Positions 8,325 to 15,436 of a stretch of DNA of 18,760 nucleotides are shown one piece after another. Location: contig JADBKA010000088.1 in assembly GCA_014896635.1 (NCBI GenBank), forward strand, positions 1 through 18,760, written 5' to 3'. A program made the translations under genes and the position numbers. The first letter of the stretch is position 1, and every line of letters begins with the position of its first letter. The notes under the pieces are model-generated. The model worked only from the letters and a program-made list of their open reading frames with translations. It made no database searches and was not told the DNA's origin. This stretch comes from Ktedonobacteraceae bacterium (GTDB lineage: Bacteria; Chloroflexota; Ktedonobacteria; Ktedonobacterales; Ktedonobacteraceae).

Positions 8325-8377
8325 GTTGAGGATATATTGGAAAGTAGGAATCACTGGCCCATGTTGAGGATACATTG
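8325..8377. repeat. Tandem 15-bp direct repeats upstream of the sialidase-like gene
   Basis: GTTGAGGATATATTG (8325-8339) and GTTGAGGATACATTG (8363-8377) differ at one base and start 38 bp apart. The second overlaps the predicted -35 element at 8375. They may be binding sites for a regulator; a remnant of an insertion-sequence end is an alternative. Confidence 0.6.
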
Positions 8378-8403
8378 ACAAAAATGCCGGTATGGATTAT
8401 ATA
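8375..8403 (+). promoter_or_regulatory. Predicted strong sigma70-type promoter of the second sugar locus
   Basis: TTGACA (8375-8380) and TATATA (8398-8403) are 17 bp apart, a consensus -35 and near-consensus -10 in an AT-rich patch of an otherwise GC-rich window. Transcription would begin near 8410. An inverted repeat, TGACAAAAAT (8376-8385) with ATTTTTTGTCA (8403-8413), brackets the promoter and could be an operator. Confidence 0.7.
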
Positions 8404-8515
8404 TTTTTTGTCAGGTAGTGCTTTCCTATTCTCCCAGAGACCGAGGTTTTCTGATTTTTCCGTATTGCCGCTTCCGGTGCGAAGAAGAGGGGATGTGAGA
8501 AATCAGTGTACTCCG

Positions 8516-8550
8516 GTAAGAGAACCAGCGGTTCTCTACTTTTCTCCTTT
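8516..8550 (+). terminator. Hairpin with U-rich tail in the leader of the sialidase-like gene (attenuator or terminator candidate)
   Basis: AGAGAACC (8519-8526) pairs with GGTTCTCT (8530-8537) over the 3-nt loop AGC, and the stem extends with one bulge to G516-C539 of the 8500s. The following ACTTTTCTCCTTT is rich in U. It lies about 100 nt after the predicted transcription start and 50 nt before the ATG. It could be an intrinsic terminator used conditionally, or a leader structure. Confidence 0.45.
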
Positions 8551-8590
8551 CTCATCTGATGGAGAGCATATCCCATAAGTTATAGGGACC

Positions 8591-9607
8591 ATGACCAGCA
8601 TATACATAGAGGATATACAGGTAGATAGCAACCATTTTCCACCGATGGTTCATGCCCCGACGCTGTGTATGCTACCGAATGGCGAGCTGCTCACAGTCTG
8701 GTATGCTGGATCGTATGAAGGAGCGTCGGATACGGTGCTGGTGAGTGCCAGGCGCGTCCCCGGTCCAGGTGGCGGATGGTCGGAGCCGACGCTCCTGCTC
8801 AAACTGCCCGCGCTTCCTCTGGGGAATCCGGTGCTCTTCGCGGAAGCAAACCTGGTGCGCCTGTTCTTTGTCATCCTCTATGGTTCCTGGTGGACCGCAG
8901 CCCGGCTGGCCTGCATCGAATCCTGCGATGGGGGACGCACCTGGTCCTCGCCAGAACTGCTCAGGGATGAGGCCGGGCTGATGTCGCGTACCCCGCCAGT
9001 CCGTCTGCGCACGGGAACGCTGCTCCTGCCGGTCTACGACGAGCAGAACTGGGCGCCGCTGGTACTGCGACAGGAAGCAGGGAAGCGCGACTGGCAGTTA
9101 TTTGGGGATACCACCGCGCGCGGCAGAGCGATTCAGCCTGCGCTGGCCGAGCTGGCGGACGGCTCGATCCTGATGTACTCGCGCTCCAACCAGGGAGCTA
9201 TTTTCGCTTCCTGGTCGTTCAACGACGGGCGGAGCTGGACCGCCTCGCAGCCAACCACACTGCCCAATCCCAACAGCAGCATTGCGCTGGTAGCCGTACC
9301 AGCCATTCCTGGCAAAACCGGGACGGGTGAGGAGAGCCTGGTCCTGGTCTACAATCCTGACTCGCAGGGACGCGAGCGCCTGGCTGTCGGCGTTTCAATT
9401 GATCGCGGGCGTACCTGGACGCCGCCGTGCCTTTTAGCAAGCGGGCAAGGAGAGTTTTCCTATCCGACGGCGCTGGTTGCCCCGGACGGCACGTTCCACG
9501 TTGTATTTAGCAGGCATCGCGCTTTCATCACCCATGCCACCTTCGACCTGGCATGGGCCGCTGGCGGGGATCAGGGGGCGGCGCTCCCCGAACCCTGCCA
9601 TAAATGA
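8591..9607 (+). CDS. BNR/Asp-box sialidase-family protein
   Basis: A 338-residue protein of the sialidase-like beta-propeller superfamily. Three Asp-boxes (S-x-D/N-x-G-x-T/S-W) are visible at residues 111-118, 209-216 and 269-276. Other landmarks of the BNR_2-type group are HAPTLCMLPNGELLTVW, SRTPPVRLRTGTLLLPVYD, IQPALAELADGSI and the C-terminal FSRHRAFITHATFDL. No signal peptide or lipobox is present, so it should act inside the cell, on imported material. The classical FRIP sequence of GH33 sialidases is not seen, so true sialidase activity is unproven; related propellers include other hydrolases and lyases. The Shine-Dalgarno before the ATG is weak (AGGGA 2 nt away). It precedes a CUT1 importer and a NanA/DapA-type aldolase, which suggests processing of an imported acidic sugar or oligosaccharide. 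Confidence 0.8.
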   Translation: MTSIYIEDIQVDSNHFPPMVHAPTLCMLPNGELLTVWYAGSYEGASDTVLVSARRVPGPGGGWSEPTLLLKLPALPLGNPVLFAEANLVRLFFVILYGSWWTAARLACIESCDGGRTWSSPELLRDEAGLMSRTPPVRLRTGTLLLPVYDEQNWAPLVLRQEAGKRDWQLFGDTTARGRAIQPALAELADGSILMYSRSNQGAIFASWSFNDGRSWTASQPTTLPNPNSSIALVAVPAIPGKTGTGEESLVLVYNPDSQGRERLAVGVSIDRGRTWTPPCLLASGQGEFSYPTALVAPDGTFHVVFSRHRAFITHATFDLAWAAGGDQGAALPEPCHK

Positions 9608-9627
9608 CAGGGCTACAATTTTTTCTC

Positions 9628-9649
9628 TTTCTCTTTACTGGTAGAGAAA
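9628..9649. repeat. Small inverted repeat before the CUT1 receptor gene
   Basis: TTTCTCT (9628-9634) pairs with AGAGAAA (9643-9649) over an 8-nt loop, after a pyrimidine tract. It sits directly upstream of the AGGA ribosome binding site and could affect receptor translation or mark processing between the sialidase-like and receptor genes. Confidence 0.35.
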
Positions 9650-9661
9650 TGAGGAAAAGAG

Positions 9662-11101
9662 ATGACAACCTTATATGATGCCTCATCTTCTGACAACTTG
9701 ATGGCAGAGACGCACATCAAGAGAAAGGATCTCACTGTGAACAGCGAACGAAGTAGTAGGAGCGACATTCGTGGTCGTCCAGCAATCTTCACGATCCTGG
9801 CAGTAAGTCTTCTTGTGCTTGTCACAGCCTGCGGTGGCGGAGGCACTAGCGGCGGGAGCGCCGGCACGCCGTCGGGGAAGATAACTGTCACTCTCTGGTC
9901 ATGGACGCCTATCTCCAGCACCACACAGAAAATGATCGCCGAGATCGAAAAGAAGTATCCCAACATTCAGATCAAAGCGAGCATCCAGCCACACACCGCG
10001 TATAATACCGCCTTGAAAGCGGCTGCGGCTTCTAACTCACTGCCCAATCTGATCGGCCTGCCGGCTGGCTCAGATACCCAGGAGTATCGCCAGTATTTGC
10101 TACCACTCAATCCTATTGCCCAGGAGTTCTGGGGAGCCAACTGGCAATCGAATTTCCCGAAGATAGCGATTGAGCAAGCTCGCCTGGGCAATCCGCCCGG
10201 TGACGAGAACTTCTACATGCTACCGCAGGAAACCGAAGTCATTAACCTCTGGTACAACAAGAAGATTTTTAACCAGCTCCATCTGACTCCACCAAAGACC
10301 CTCGACCAGATGGTCGAAGCCGCCCAGAAGATCAAAGCTGCCGGCTATATTCCCTTCTACCAGGGAGGAGCGCAGGTGAACTTTGTCGCCTGGGTGTATA
10401 TGCAGATCGCTGCCCAGACTGATCCCACCAGCTTGCAGGCGGCAGCAGTGCAGGGCAAGGCCACCTGGACCTCTCCCGGCATGATCAAGGCTGCCCAGGT
10501 CTGGCAGACGCTTTTCACAAAACACGTCTTCCAGGATAACGCGCTGAGCGCGCAACAGTATCCGACCGGTGCGAACCTTTTTGCTGCCGGCAAGGTGGGC
10601 ATCATCTCGCTCGGTTCCTGGTGGCTCCAGCAAACCAAACTGGAAAACATTCCAGACGGCCTGCGCACTATGAGTGACTATGGCACCTTCCCCTTCCCCG
10701 CTGTGACTGCCGGAGGACAACCAACCGGCCCGATGGGCGGCATTGACTTCGGCTGGGGCTTGCCAAAGAATGCCAACTCATCACCCGCTGTGCTGGATGC
10801 CAGCAAGAAGGTGCTGAAAGAGCTGATCAGCGGCGTCGGCGAGCAGGTGGCAGTCAACGATCTTAATGACCTGCCAGCGTTCAACGGCTTCAAACCGCAG
10901 GGCCAGGTCGATGCAAACGTGATGGCGCTGTACAATCAGTTCATCGAAGACCTGCAACAAGCTCAGAACCACTATATTGGTAATCCGACCGTTCAGCAGG
11001 CACTGGTCTCGAATCTGCAAGCGGTCGGCGCAGGCACGCTCCCACCGGAGCAGGCGATGGCGAAAGTTCAGAGCGTCGCCCAGGCCCAGGCGGGTAAATA
11101 G
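9662..11101 (+). CDS. CUT1-type sugar ABC transporter substrate-binding lipoprotein
   Basis: A 479-residue extracellular solute-binding protein of family 1 (MalE/UgpB type). The lipobox LVTAC (C57) follows a hydrophobic stretch and precedes a Gly/Ser-rich linker, so it is a membrane-anchored receptor. The mature part begins with ITVTLWSWTPISSTTQKMIAEIEKKYP, typical of the family, which binds oligosaccharides or sugar acids. An AGGA lies 6 nt before the ATG at 9662, but this leaves an unusually long n-region. A GTG at 9737, preceded by AAAGGA with 7 nt spacing, would give a 454-residue product with a more normal signal sequence. Two permease genes follow. A stable hairpin separates them, consistent with higher receptor expression. 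Confidence 0.93.
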   Translation: MTTLYDASSSDNLMAETHIKRKDLTVNSERSSRSDIRGRPAIFTILAVSLLVLVTACGGGGTSGGSAGTPSGKITVTLWSWTPISSTTQKMIAEIEKKYPNIQIKASIQPHTAYNTALKAAAASNSLPNLIGLPAGSDTQEYRQYLLPLNPIAQEFWGANWQSNFPKIAIEQARLGNPPGDENFYMLPQETEVINLWYNKKIFNQLHLTPPKTLDQMVEAAQKIKAAGYIPFYQGGAQVNFVAWVYMQIAAQTDPTSLQAAAVQGKATWTSPGMIKAAQVWQTLFTKHVFQDNALSAQQYPTGANLFAAGKVGIISLGSWWLQQTKLENIPDGLRTMSDYGTFPFPAVTAGGQPTGPMGGIDFGWGLPKNANSSPAVLDASKKVLKELISGVGEQVAVNDLNDLPAFNGFKPQGQVDANVMALYNQFIEDLQQAQNHYIGNPTVQQALVSNLQAVGAGTLPPEQAMAKVQSVAQAQAGK

Positions 11102-11141
11102 CCTGGCTACAGGCTTTTGACACAAACGTTTCTTTATGAGC

Positions 11142-11175
11142 GGGGTTCAGGGGTGCGCCTCTCCCTCTGAACCCC
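11142..11175 (+). repeat. Intercistronic stem-loop between receptor and permease genes
   Basis: GGGGTTCAG (11142-11150) pairs perfectly with CTGAACCCC (11167-11175) over 16 nt. No U-tract follows, so it is more likely an mRNA-stabilising or partly terminating structure than a full terminator. Such hairpins are often found after the receptor gene in ABC importer operons, where more receptor than permease is needed. Confidence 0.6.
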
Positions 11176-11196
11176 CGTACGCTGAGGAGAACTCCT

Positions 11197-12093
11197 GTGC
11201 AAGTCTCACCCTATGGGAAAAGGATGCGCTGGACCGGCTGGATCTACGTCATCCCCGGCCTGGCGCTGTTCTCCGTCTTCCTGCTGTTTCCTATCATTTA
11301 TAATGTCATAAACAGTTTATCGCAAGGCGATGCATCCATCGTTGAAAGCTGGAGCCTGCAAAATTATTTCCAGATTGCTGACGATGACGTATTCTGGATT
11401 GCGCTGCGCAACTCGTTAACCTGGGTGGTCTGTACCACCCTTATTCAGATGGCACTCGGCTTTTTCATTGCGTTGCTGCTGGAGCGCGTAATTGTGCGTG
11501 GACGCGCGATCTATCGCACGATTCTCTTCCTGCCGATGGTTGTGACTCCTACCGTCATCGCCATCGTTTTCCAGAACATTTACGCGCCACAGTACGGCCT
11601 GGTCTATGGTCTTTTCCAGCATCTCGGCATGGCTGATCGCTTCCCAGATCTGCTTAGTAGTCAGGCGACGGCGACGTATGCTGTGATCGCCGTGAATGTC
11701 TGGCAGTGGGTGGGTTACTACGTTCTCCTCTATAGTGTGGGCATTGCCACTATAGACGATGAGTTGATCGCAGCGGCTGAAGTGGATGGCGCGAGCGTCT
11801 GGGCGCAGCTCCGCTACATTTTCTTCCCGCTGGTCCGCTCAACGCATCTCTCGCTGCTCATTTTTGGCCCGATCCAGGCGCTGCAACAGTTCCCTTTAAT
11901 CTATCTGATGACCACCGGCGGCCCGGCCAATGCCACACAGGTGATGGCAACCTACATCTTCCAGAAAGGGTTTCTGGAAAACAATATGCATTATGCATCG
12001 GCAATCTCGATTATTCTTCTGATACTCGCTCTGGTGATTGCAGGGGGCGAACTGCTGGTAACGCGCGGCGAGTTCGCCATTGGAAGGAGATAG
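11197..12093 (+). CDS. CUT1-type sugar ABC transporter permease (MalF/UgpA-like)
   Basis: A 298-residue inner-membrane permease with about six hydrophobic segments, starting around residues 15-36 (WIYVIPGLALFSVF). The EAA loop that docks on the ATPase is at about residues 191-212 (AAAEVDGASVWAQLRYIFFP). The start is a GTG with GAGGAGA 6 nt upstream; this fits the family N-terminus. It forms a heterodimer with the permease coded next. No ATPase gene lies in this locus, so it presumably uses a shared MsmX/MsmK-type ATPase encoded elsewhere, as known for several CUT1 systems. Confidence 0.94.
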   Translation: MQVSPYGKRMRWTGWIYVIPGLALFSVFLLFPIIYNVINSLSQGDASIVESWSLQNYFQIADDDVFWIALRNSLTWVVCTTLIQMALGFFIALLLERVIVRGRAIYRTILFLPMVVTPTVIAIVFQNIYAPQYGLVYGLFQHLGMADRFPDLLSSQATATYAVIAVNVWQWVGYYVLLYSVGIATIDDELIAAAEVDGASVWAQLRYIFFPLVRSTHLSLLIFGPIQALQQFPLIYLMTTGGPANATQVMATYIFQKGFLENNMHYASAISIILLILALVIAGGELLVTRGEFAIGRR

Positions 12094-12097
12094 CCAT

Positions 12098-13000
12098 ATG
12101 GGGAGCGGAATCCTTCAACAGGCTCAGGTACAGCAAGAACGACGTATACAGATAAAGCGCCTTCTCTGGCGCCGGCGCTTGCGTAAAGCAGGATGGAACG
12201 TGCCGGCCTATGTCGTGGTACTGCTGATGACGCTGCTCAGCCTGCTGCCGACGATTTATATGATCGACCTCTCACTGCGCGATCCAATCACGAGCTTCTC
12301 GCCGGTACTGATCGCGCCCCATCCGCTGATTGACAACTACAGGCAGGTACTGAGCAGTCCCGGCCTCTACCAGTATTTCCTCAACAGCGTGATCGTCTCC
12401 CTGAGTTCGGTCGCGCTGACGGTCTTCGTCGTGCTGCTGGCGTCTTTTGGCATCTCGCGCCTGCGGATTAAGGGCGCGGGCTTGATTTTCTACGTGCTGA
12501 TCTCCGGCCTGATGATTCCTCTGGCTTCGCTGATCGTACCACTCACGGTCGAGTTAAAGCAGATGTCGCTGCTCAACAACTACTTCGGCCTGATAGGTCC
12601 TTTTACGGCCATTGGCATCCCACTTGGCCTGCTGGTAGTGAAAGGCGCGATGGACAATGTGCCTGCGGATCTGGAAGAGGCGGCGTTGATCGACGGAGCC
12701 ACGCCCTGGCAGGTGCTCTGGCGCACGATTGTGCCAGTGATCAGGCCATCTATTCTGGTAGTGGCGATCTGGCAGTTTCTCTATTCATGGAATGAGTTCT
12801 TTCTCGCGCTGGTGGTCATGACTGATACGGGCATGAAAACGGTACCGCTGCTGCCGCTGGTCTTCGAGGGTCCGTTTATGACCGATCCGGGGAAGCTCTT
12901 CGCTATTCTGACGGTGATCTCGCTGGTGCCGATGCTTGTCTATATCGCGTTGCAACGCTGGTTTGTGGGCGGGTTAATGGCCGGTAGTCTGAAAGGTTAG
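12098..13000 (+). CDS. CUT1-type sugar ABC transporter permease (MalG/UgpE-like)
   Basis: A 300-residue partner permease with about six membrane segments after a basic N-terminus (KRLLWRRRLRKAGW). The EAA loop is clear at residues 193-217 (EEAALIDGATPWQVLWRTIVP), followed by the conserved FLYSWNEFFLALVV. The ATG at 12098 is chosen because AAGGAG (12084-12089) lies 8 nt before it; an in-frame TTG at 12080 would overlap the preceding gene and lacks a binding site. Only 4 nt separate it from the stop of the first permease, so the two are one translational unit. Confidence 0.94.
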   Translation: MGSGILQQAQVQQERRIQIKRLLWRRRLRKAGWNVPAYVVVLLMTLLSLLPTIYMIDLSLRDPITSFSPVLIAPHPLIDNYRQVLSSPGLYQYFLNSVIVSLSSVALTVFVVLLASFGISRLRIKGAGLIFYVLISGLMIPLASLIVPLTVELKQMSLLNNYFGLIGPFTAIGIPLGLLVVKGAMDNVPADLEEAALIDGATPWQVLWRTIVPVIRPSILVVAIWQFLYSWNEFFLALVVMTDTGMKTVPLLPLVFEGPFMTDPGKLFAILTVISLVPMLVYIALQRWFVGGLMAGSLKG

Positions 13001-13016
13001 TCGATGACCTTCACCA

Positions 13017-13033
13017 GGATATATAATATATCC
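13017..13033. promoter_or_regulatory. AT-rich perfect inverted repeat with an embedded -10-like element
   Basis: GGATATATAATATATCC is symmetrical around a single A and contains TATAAT at 13022-13027. It lies between the second permease gene and the aldolase gene. It could be an operator over an internal promoter for the aldolase. A matching -35 is weak (TTAGTC, 19 bp upstream). Confidence 0.4.
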
Positions 13034-13068
13034 GTAAAATAGCTGGCTAGAAAAGAGAGGGACAAAGT

Positions 13069-13899
13069 ATGATTGAGGGAGTCTGGGCTGCGTTGCCAGA
13101 TCTGTGGAACAGGGCCGAGGCTGATCTGCTGGAACGAGCGGTTGAGCGCCTGCTAGCGCGTGGCGTGGACGGCTTTTTCGCGCCTGGCACGACGGGTCTG
13201 GGAGCGGAACTCTCAGTTCGGCGACGCATGCAGGTGCTGGAACGCCTGGTGCGGGCCATCAATGCAGCGGGCGAGCGACAGCAGCAGAAGATGGTCGCAG
13301 CCATTTCAGCCAACGCGGCAGAAGATGTGCATACACTGCTGGAGCATGCCGGTTCGCTTGGTGTTAAAGGCGTGGCGCTGACACCACCATCCTATGGTAT
13401 GTGGACGCACGCGGATCTGCTGGCCTGGCTGGATGCCGCTCTGGATGGCAGACAGGACGGCAAACAGAGCAACCTGGAGATCTACCTGTACCATATTCCG
13501 GCTGCTGTGCGCACCGGCTGGGACCCGGATCTGCTCACCACCATCGACCAGCGCTTCAATATCGAGGGCATCAAGGATAGCAGCGGCGATGTCGCGCGCC
13601 TTGCAGCGTATCTCGCCTGGGGACGCCGGCGAGGCCGGCCATTCAGTCTGATGGTAGGCAATGAACGGCTCACCAGCTACGGCCTGATGCTCGGCGCCAG
13701 CGGCGTAGTTTCCGCCTTTGCCTGCGCCTATCCCGATCTGATGATCAAGATCTGTACCGCCTGCCGGCAGAAAGACTGGGATGCGGTGGCCGCACTCCAG
13801 AACGAGATCAATGCGAAGCTCGATCTGCTGGCTCATACGCCACAGCGCGAGGTCCCTGCCGTTCTGCTGAATCTGGCGCGCGAGCAGGAGATCTTCTAA
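13069..13899 (+). CDS. DapA/NanA-family class I aldolase (dihydrodipicolinate synthase / N-acetylneuraminate lyase superfamily)
   Basis: A 276-residue TIM-barrel aldolase, slightly shorter than the usual 290-300. The Schiff-base lysine is K169 (IEGIKDSSGD) and the catalytic tyrosine Y141 (LYHIPAAVRTG); their 28-residue spacing equals that in E. coli DapA and NanA. The carboxylate-binding loop reads APGTTGLGAELS (38-49), with Leu where GTTGE has Glu. The family cleaves or forms 2-keto acids: sialic acid, 2-keto-3-deoxy-gluconate-type acids, or makes dihydrodipicolinate. Placement after a sugar importer and a sialidase-fold protein points to sugar-acid breakdown, not lysine synthesis, but this is inference. 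GAGAGG lies 8 nt before the ATG. Confidence 0.85.
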   Translation: MIEGVWAALPDLWNRAEADLLERAVERLLARGVDGFFAPGTTGLGAELSVRRRMQVLERLVRAINAAGERQQQKMVAAISANAAEDVHTLLEHAGSLGVKGVALTPPSYGMWTHADLLAWLDAALDGRQDGKQSNLEIYLYHIPAAVRTGWDPDLLTTIDQRFNIEGIKDSSGDVARLAAYLAWGRRRGRPFSLMVGNERLTSYGLMLGASGVVSAFACAYPDLMIKICTACRQKDWDAVAALQNEINAKLDLLAHTPQREVPAVLLNLAREQEIF

Positions 13900-13959
13900 A
13901 TCGAGGTGACGGCGAGGAGATCTCACTCGTATCCTCAAACGGCAACACTTCCCCCTCTG

Positions 13960-13968
13960 TGATATAAT
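13960..13968 (+). promoter_or_regulatory. Extended -10 promoter candidate for accC-fabF-accB
   Basis: TGATATAAT is an exact extended -10 (TGnTATAAT). There is no recognisable -35 at the expected distance, which is tolerated for extended -10 promoters. Transcription would begin near 13975, after the aldolase gene, separating the fatty-acid operon from the sugar locus. Confidence 0.55.
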
Positions 13969-14012
13969 TGCGTAAATACCCTGCATGGGAAGCTCGCAGT
14001 TAGAGGAGAGAG

Positions 14013-14060
14013 ATGAGGCTTTCGGCTTCATCCTGGGGTTTATGTTTCGTAAAATCTTGA
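14013..14060 (+). CDS. Putative 15-residue leader ORF overlapping the accC start
   Basis: An ATG at 14013 with GAGGAG at 14003-14008 has the best translation signal in this leader. It codes MRLSASSWGLCFVKS and stops at 14058-14060, 16 nt beyond the accC ATG at 14042, in another frame. The real accC start has only a weak GGGG 3 nt before it. Translation of the small ORF may therefore load ribosomes for accC by coupling, or the ORF may be fortuitous. Nothing is known of the peptide itself. Confidence 0.35.
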   Translation: MRLSASSWGLCFVKS

Positions 14061-15391
14061 TTGCTAATCGCGGCGAAATCGCGCTGCGTGTCATCCGGGC
14101 CTGCCGGGAAATGGGAATACGCAGCGTGATCGTCCACTCAGAAGCTGACCGCAACTCACTTCCTGTGCGCATGGCAGACGAGCGTATCTGCATTGGTCCG
14201 GGTGCCAGTGGAAAAAGCTACCTGCACATTCCCAACATTATCAGTGCCGCCCTTATTTCTAACGCAGACGCCATTCACCCTGGCTACGGCTTTCTGGCGG
14301 AGAATACCAGCTTCGCCGAAATTTGCCACGACGTTAATATCACGTTTATCGGCCCTTCAGCAAAGGTCATGGCAATCATGGGTGATAAAGCGTCGGCGCG
14401 TGAGGCGATGGTCAGGGCAGGCTTACCCACGCTGCCAGGAACGTCGGTCCTGCGCACGCTAATCGAAGCGCGTGAGGCCGCACAGGAGATCGGCTTTCCC
14501 CTGATGCTCAAAGCCGTCGCCGGCGGCGGGGGACGCGGTATCCGCCTGGTCAGGGCGCCTGAAGAGTTCGAGCGCGCCTTCACCATCGCCCAGAACGAGG
14601 CGCGTGAAGCATTTCATGACGATGGCATCTATCTCGAACGCTATTTAGAGCGCGCACGTCATGTAGAAATACAGGTACTGGTTGATAATTATGGGCATGG
14701 TGTGCATCTCGGCGAACGTGATTGCTCCTGCCAGAGGCGCAACCAGAAAGTGCTGGAAGAAGCGCCTGCCCCACTGTTACCCCGCGAACTGTGCGACAGA
14801 ATTGGCAGCCAGGCGGTCTGTGCGATACAGGAGATCGGCTACCGCAACGCCGGTACGTTGGAATTTCTGGTAGACGAGCAGAATCGTTATTATTTTATGG
14901 AGATGAACACGCGCCTGCAAGTTGAGCATCCTGTGACCGAACTGGTGACAGGTCTCGATCTGGTCAAGGAGCAGATACGCATTGCAGCCGGCCTGCCACT
15001 GGCGCTGGAGCAGGAGAATGTCAGATTGCGAGGGCATGCCATCGAATGTCGCATCACTGCTGAGGATGCCAGCAAGGACTTTCGCCCGCAGACGGGCGTG
15101 GTAGAGCACTATTTGCCGCCGGGTGGGCCAGGGGTGCGCGTTGATAGCCACCTCTACGCCGGCTATGAGATCCCACCCCACTACGACTCACTACTGGCAA
15201 AATTGATCGTCTGGGACGAGACTCGTGAAGCTGCTATTGCACGTATGCAGCGGGCGCTCGATGAGTTCATCATCGAGGGCGTCACAACAACCATCCCGTT
15301 CCAGCAGCGTTTGCTCAAGCACGAAAGGTTTATGCGAGGCGATACCCATACTCGCTTCATACAGGAAGAAGCCGTCGCTCTGGGGATCTAA
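14042..15391 (+). CDS. accC: Acetyl-CoA carboxylase, biotin carboxylase subunit
   Basis: A 449-residue ATP-grasp enzyme that carboxylates biotin on AccB with bicarbonate and ATP, the first half-reaction of malonyl-CoA synthesis. Full length and well conserved: start MFRKILIANRGEIALRVIRA, ATP loop KAVAGGGGRGIRLV (157-170), GERDCSCQRRNQKVLEEAP (224-242), and the metal/catalytic block FMEMNTRLQVEHPVTE (285-300), with E274, E287, N289 and R291 in family positions. One detail: RRNQK replaces the RRHQK of E. coli, at a position that varies in the family. The frame extends upstream to 13985, but homologues begin at MFRKILIANRGEIA, so 14042 is preferred. It lies 45 nt before fabF, with accB after that. 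Subunits AccA and AccD are not in the window. Confidence 0.96.
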   Translation: MFRKILIANRGEIALRVIRACREMGIRSVIVHSEADRNSLPVRMADERICIGPGASGKSYLHIPNIISAALISNADAIHPGYGFLAENTSFAEICHDVNITFIGPSAKVMAIMGDKASAREAMVRAGLPTLPGTSVLRTLIEAREAAQEIGFPLMLKAVAGGGGRGIRLVRAPEEFERAFTIAQNEAREAFHDDGIYLERYLERARHVEIQVLVDNYGHGVHLGERDCSCQRRNQKVLEEAPAPLLPRELCDRIGSQAVCAIQEIGYRNAGTLEFLVDEQNRYYFMEMNTRLQVEHPVTELVTGLDLVKEQIRIAAGLPLALEQENVRLRGHAIECRITAEDASKDFRPQTGVVEHYLPPGGPGVRVDSHLYAGYEIPPHYDSLLAKLIVWDETREAAIARMQRALDEFIIEGVTTTIPFQQRLLKHERFMRGDTHTRFIQEEAVALGI

Positions 15392-15436
15392 GCTCCCAGC
15401 GAGGTACTGTCAAAGACATACAGGAGGAAGCACTCT

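Noticed and set aside
8325..8413. A complete insertion sequence near the direct repeats
   Set aside because: No transposase frame lies on either side and no matching opposite terminal repeat was found in the window; a remnant end cannot be excluded.
13069..13899. A lysine-biosynthetic dapA
   Set aside because: The catalytic residues fit, but the altered GTTGL loop and the sugar-importer context favour a sugar-acid aldolase, so the symbol was not assigned.
13985..14041. An N-terminal extension of AccC from the ATG at 13985
   Set aside because: The start would be only about 10 nt after the predicted transcription start, lacks a ribosome binding site, and the added residues precede the normal MFRKILIANRGEIA family start.
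13306..14193. A 295-codon minus-strand frame spanning the aldolase gene and the accC start
   Set aside because: It is antisense to two conserved genes and crosses their intergenic promoter region; no recognisable domain.
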